Of a stretch of 64,000 bases of DNA, positions 61,661 to 64,000 are shown piece after piece. Source of the stretch: Allacma fusca (lineage: Eukaryota > Arthropoda > Collembola > Symphypleona > Sminthuridae). The notes beneath the pieces were generated by a model that made no database searches, was not told the DNA's origin, and saw only the letters and a program-made list of their open reading frames with translations. The stretch lies in contig OX359250.1 in assembly GCA_947179485.1 (NCBI GenBank), positions 36,300,783 through 36,364,782 on the forward strand, written 5' to 3'. Positions within the stretch are counted from its first letter, which is position 1. Every line of letters starts with the position of its first letter. Position numbers and translations under genes: made by a program.

Positions 61661-63886
61661 GAGCCAAAGTGATTCAAATCCGCTGAACAGACAAGATGAA
61701 AAATGTATTTCCAGATTGAATGCCACCAAGTCAAATAGGATCCAGAGTAGATTAAGGAGGAACTGACGTTTGTTGATTAGTAATGCAATTTTCACCAGTT
61801 TAATTAATAAATGTCATGCACTTGAGAGAAGGTGAAAAGAAGAGATACAGAAGGAAGGCGCCGGAAGGAATGCGCCAACTTTGATACTTATACCGAGCGG
61901 TTTAATGCCCTTGTTCCAGGTTTATTTCCACCAGATTTAGTTCTTCCCTAAAAAAAGAATCCTCTTTTTCTGTCAAATCTTCCTCTCGAGTTTGGTTAAA
62001 TTCCAAAAGCCGGGTAAAAACCACTTTCTGTTTTCCCCAAAATTTCCTTTTCCCGAAAAAAAAAGAAGTAACGGTAAAAAAATTGCAGCCAACTAATAAA
62101 ATATTGTTGGGAGGAAATTGCCTCCTTTACACACTAGATTCGTCAAGCCCCACAGAAACAGTAGAAATTCATGCTGTTGGAAGTTTCCTTGTTGAGACAG
62201 ACGAGATGTTGTGTCCTCTCCGAGTGGATTGCGAGAGTGAACTGAGAAAAGCCGGGCCAAGATTTCTAAACTTGAGGGTGGGAAAAGCAAGGAGAGAGTG
62301 TAAGAGAAAGTCGTTGGAAAAGCGTGTGTAGATCCGCTTTTGCTGTTGAAATCGATCGGAGACCCAAGGGTTGCTTCTACATCACTATTCCTGTTAAAGG
62401 CATGCGCTTCCCTTCACTCACACACACACACAGACACACACAAACTTTGTGTTGGAAGCTAGGCCTCAAAATCTTACATATAACTATATAATTGCACACA
62501 CTCCAAGTGCCCTCGTATCATACGTCAGAGGGAAGTCTGAGAGTATGTACCATTTGGATGTATATAAATACATGTATAATGGGAAGGAACAGGGTTCTCT
62601 CTCTCTATATATATAGGAAAAACCTCATGCCTCCTTTCTCCTCATGCTTTCCCCCGGTGAGTATATTCTTGCCATTTCATCTCCGCGATCTCTCTTTGTA
62701 GTTTGCTTCCTCGCTGGTAGTTTCCCTCGTAGTATTATCCTCTCTTGACATGGACTATTTTCGCAAAAAATTGCAACTTTTGTCTTGGCAATTGCCACCA
62801 GAAGCAATCACATTCTATCGCATTGAGGAATTGTGGGAAATAATCTTGCATAATTGCTGCAACCACATTCCTTTCCCTTTCATTCTCACTCCATGCTCTC
62901 TGTGGATCCCCTCTCTCCTCTCTCCTTTCTCTGCACTTTCACCAGACTTTCACCATTCAACATTTCCTAGTCGGCCCAAGATGATCATTTAATAGTCCAG
63001 TACTTTCCTCATTCCTCCTCCTCTTACACACAATTATTACAAGTTACAAGCTAGACGGAGCATACGCCGGGGTCATAAGTATGTCCTCCTCTTTCACTCC
63101 TCCTATGCCGGTCCTAACGAGCCTCATCCTCCTCGTAATGCAAACAGTTTTCGGATAATTTCATACTCTCATCATTACTATTCTCCCTTTGAAGGGGGCC
63201 GGTCTCCGCTGTCCTACTATCCCCTGCTCTCTTTCACTCTATTTTTTGCTCCCACTTTCTCTCGCTTTCCCCGACTTTCTCCGTCCCGTCCATTTCCACC
63301 CGTAACTACACCATTATAAATAGCAAGTGACGGACGGCTGTTATATAACTAAAGTAAGTTACTCAGAAATTCTGTTTTCTCCTCAACGTTGCTCGCCAGC
63401 AGACAGGCATGACATGCTCCCTGCATCTACTCCAACTACATGCTTCCCATATTTAACCATCAACCTTGCCATACTCAAAGAACATGGTTTTCGTGTACGG
63501 GACAAGCTAAAGAACCAAAAGTGTCTGGAGAGAGCTGATGAAAGCAATGAGCTAGTAGTTCCAGGAAGAAGTCAAATAAATGCCTGCACGGCTCTTGATG
63601 CACCAACATTGAATCTATGACCACGCTAATGCCCTACTCTAACGCTCACTTTCTCCATGTGATTTCAGTGGTTTTTCCCCCCGATACATCGAGCTATCTT
63701 CGTAAAAATCCTTGGAAGAGGTGCAAAATTTAACTTTAGTACTCGCCCTTTCTAGTAAAGCTCTCTCTAGTAAAGCTACCTCTAGTATCTACAGGAATAA
63801 GGAGAAAATGTAAGATCATTATTTTCAGTGGGATATTACATGGATCTCAAAAGCACGGAGAAAGTATTGTTGTCAAATGTCTTTAA
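61661..63886. other. Unique non-coding sequence
   Basis: No gene recognised. Frames at 62083-62331 (82 codons) and 63327-63620 (97 codons) have a more balanced residue composition than most here, but no family is recognisable. CTCTAGTAAAGCT is repeated about three times at 63748-63790. Confidence 0.45.
62417..62442. repeat. (CA)n microsatellite, one GA interruption
   Basis: CA run with one GA interruption. Confidence 0.9.
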
Positions 63887-64000
63887 TATCGAGGGTTTGC
63901 TGTGTCTGCCTCCAGCATCGTAAGAGGCAACTCACTTGAGGAAATTATGGACTACCTGGAAATGTTTGCTTATGAATGCGTAATTATTTTCTATGTGGCT
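63887..64000 (+). other. Open frame running off the right edge
   Basis: After a TAA at 63884-63886, 38 codons remain open to the window end, reading ...RGNSLEEIMDYLEMFAYECV... . A TCTGCCTCCAG preceding part of it could act as a splice acceptor. It resembles protein more than most frames here, but 38 stop-free codons are common by chance and I recognise no family. Confidence 0.12.

Noticed and set aside
62083-62331. 82-codon frame with balanced composition
   Set aside because: I recognise no family and no flanking exon structure, and an overlapping minus-strand frame is equally open.
63327-63620. 97-codon frame with balanced composition
   Set aside because: No identifiable homology or motif. 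The length is within chance for this window.

Overview
I find no protein-coding gene, tRNA, rRNA or recognisable transposon that I can support in these 64 kb. The longest open frames fall in two classes. Some are repeat arrays whose unit length is a multiple of three. Others are low-complexity pyrimidine tracts that translate as F/L/S-rich nonsense. I recognise no domain, catalytic motif or clear exon series. The sequence is AT-rich (judged by eye at about 60-65% A+T). It carries invertebrate-type microsatellites ((AG)n dominant, plus (AC)n, (ATT)n, (ATGG)n and TATG/TACATATGTA runs) and is not obviously CpG-depleted. The best reading is animal, probably invertebrate and possibly arthropod, gene-poor DNA: a very large intron, an intergenic desert or euchromatin-like repeat-rich sequence. 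I cannot name the species.

The window is organised by two families of short sequence motif. Family A is GGAGAAAGT/GAGAAAGC (reverse complement ACTTTCTCC). By eye it occurs about 100 times on both strands. It is scattered singly through otherwise unique DNA and is condensed into arrays at about 2.5, 9.5-10, 13.3-14.1, 24.7-25.4, 26.9-28.4, 39.8-41.0, 45.8-46.4, 48.5-49.0, 50.0-50.3, 59.6-59.8 and 61.4-61.7 kb. In two arrays the GAAAG core recurs at helical spacing, exactly 10 bp at 2.5 kb and exactly 11 bp at 40.7 kb. Family B is TTGAAC/TTGACC/ACTTGA. It builds the arrays at 7.3-8.0 (dispersed), 17.6-19.2 (24 bp), 29.4-30.1 (6/18 bp), 31.9-33.0 (48 to 12 bp) and 35.2-36.3 kb (11/22 bp). Further arrays with other units lie at 0.4-1.0 (20 bp), 10.6-11.1 (21 bp) and 21.3-22.0 kb (about 20 bp, degenerate).

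Layout: 0-3 kb, 20-bp array, unique DNA, 10-bp GAAAG array. 3-10.5 kb, unique DNA with a hairpin, a TGACC-rich stretch and a GA cluster. 10.5-19.2 kb, 21-bp array, purine block, unique DNA, 24-bp array. 19.2-28.4 kb, unique DNA, degenerate AT array, 30-bp GAGAAAGT array, long purine block. 28.4-36.3 kb, three family-B arrays separated by unique DNA. 36.3-50.5 kb, 11-bp CTTTCACTATG array and its second copy locus, with purine blocks between them. 50.5-64 kb, mostly unique DNA with (CT)n/(GA)n tracts and a 29-bp array.

Most arrays share one architecture: a nearly perfect, indel-free core with shoulders of increasing divergence that fade into unique sequence over hundreds of bases. The candidate undescribed system is this genome-embedded motif network, in which a dispersed 8-9-mer is locally amplified into helically phased arrays. 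What it does cannot be decided from sequence alone. A binding site for a chromatin or chromosome-recognition protein, and a purely mutational (slippage) origin, are both open.
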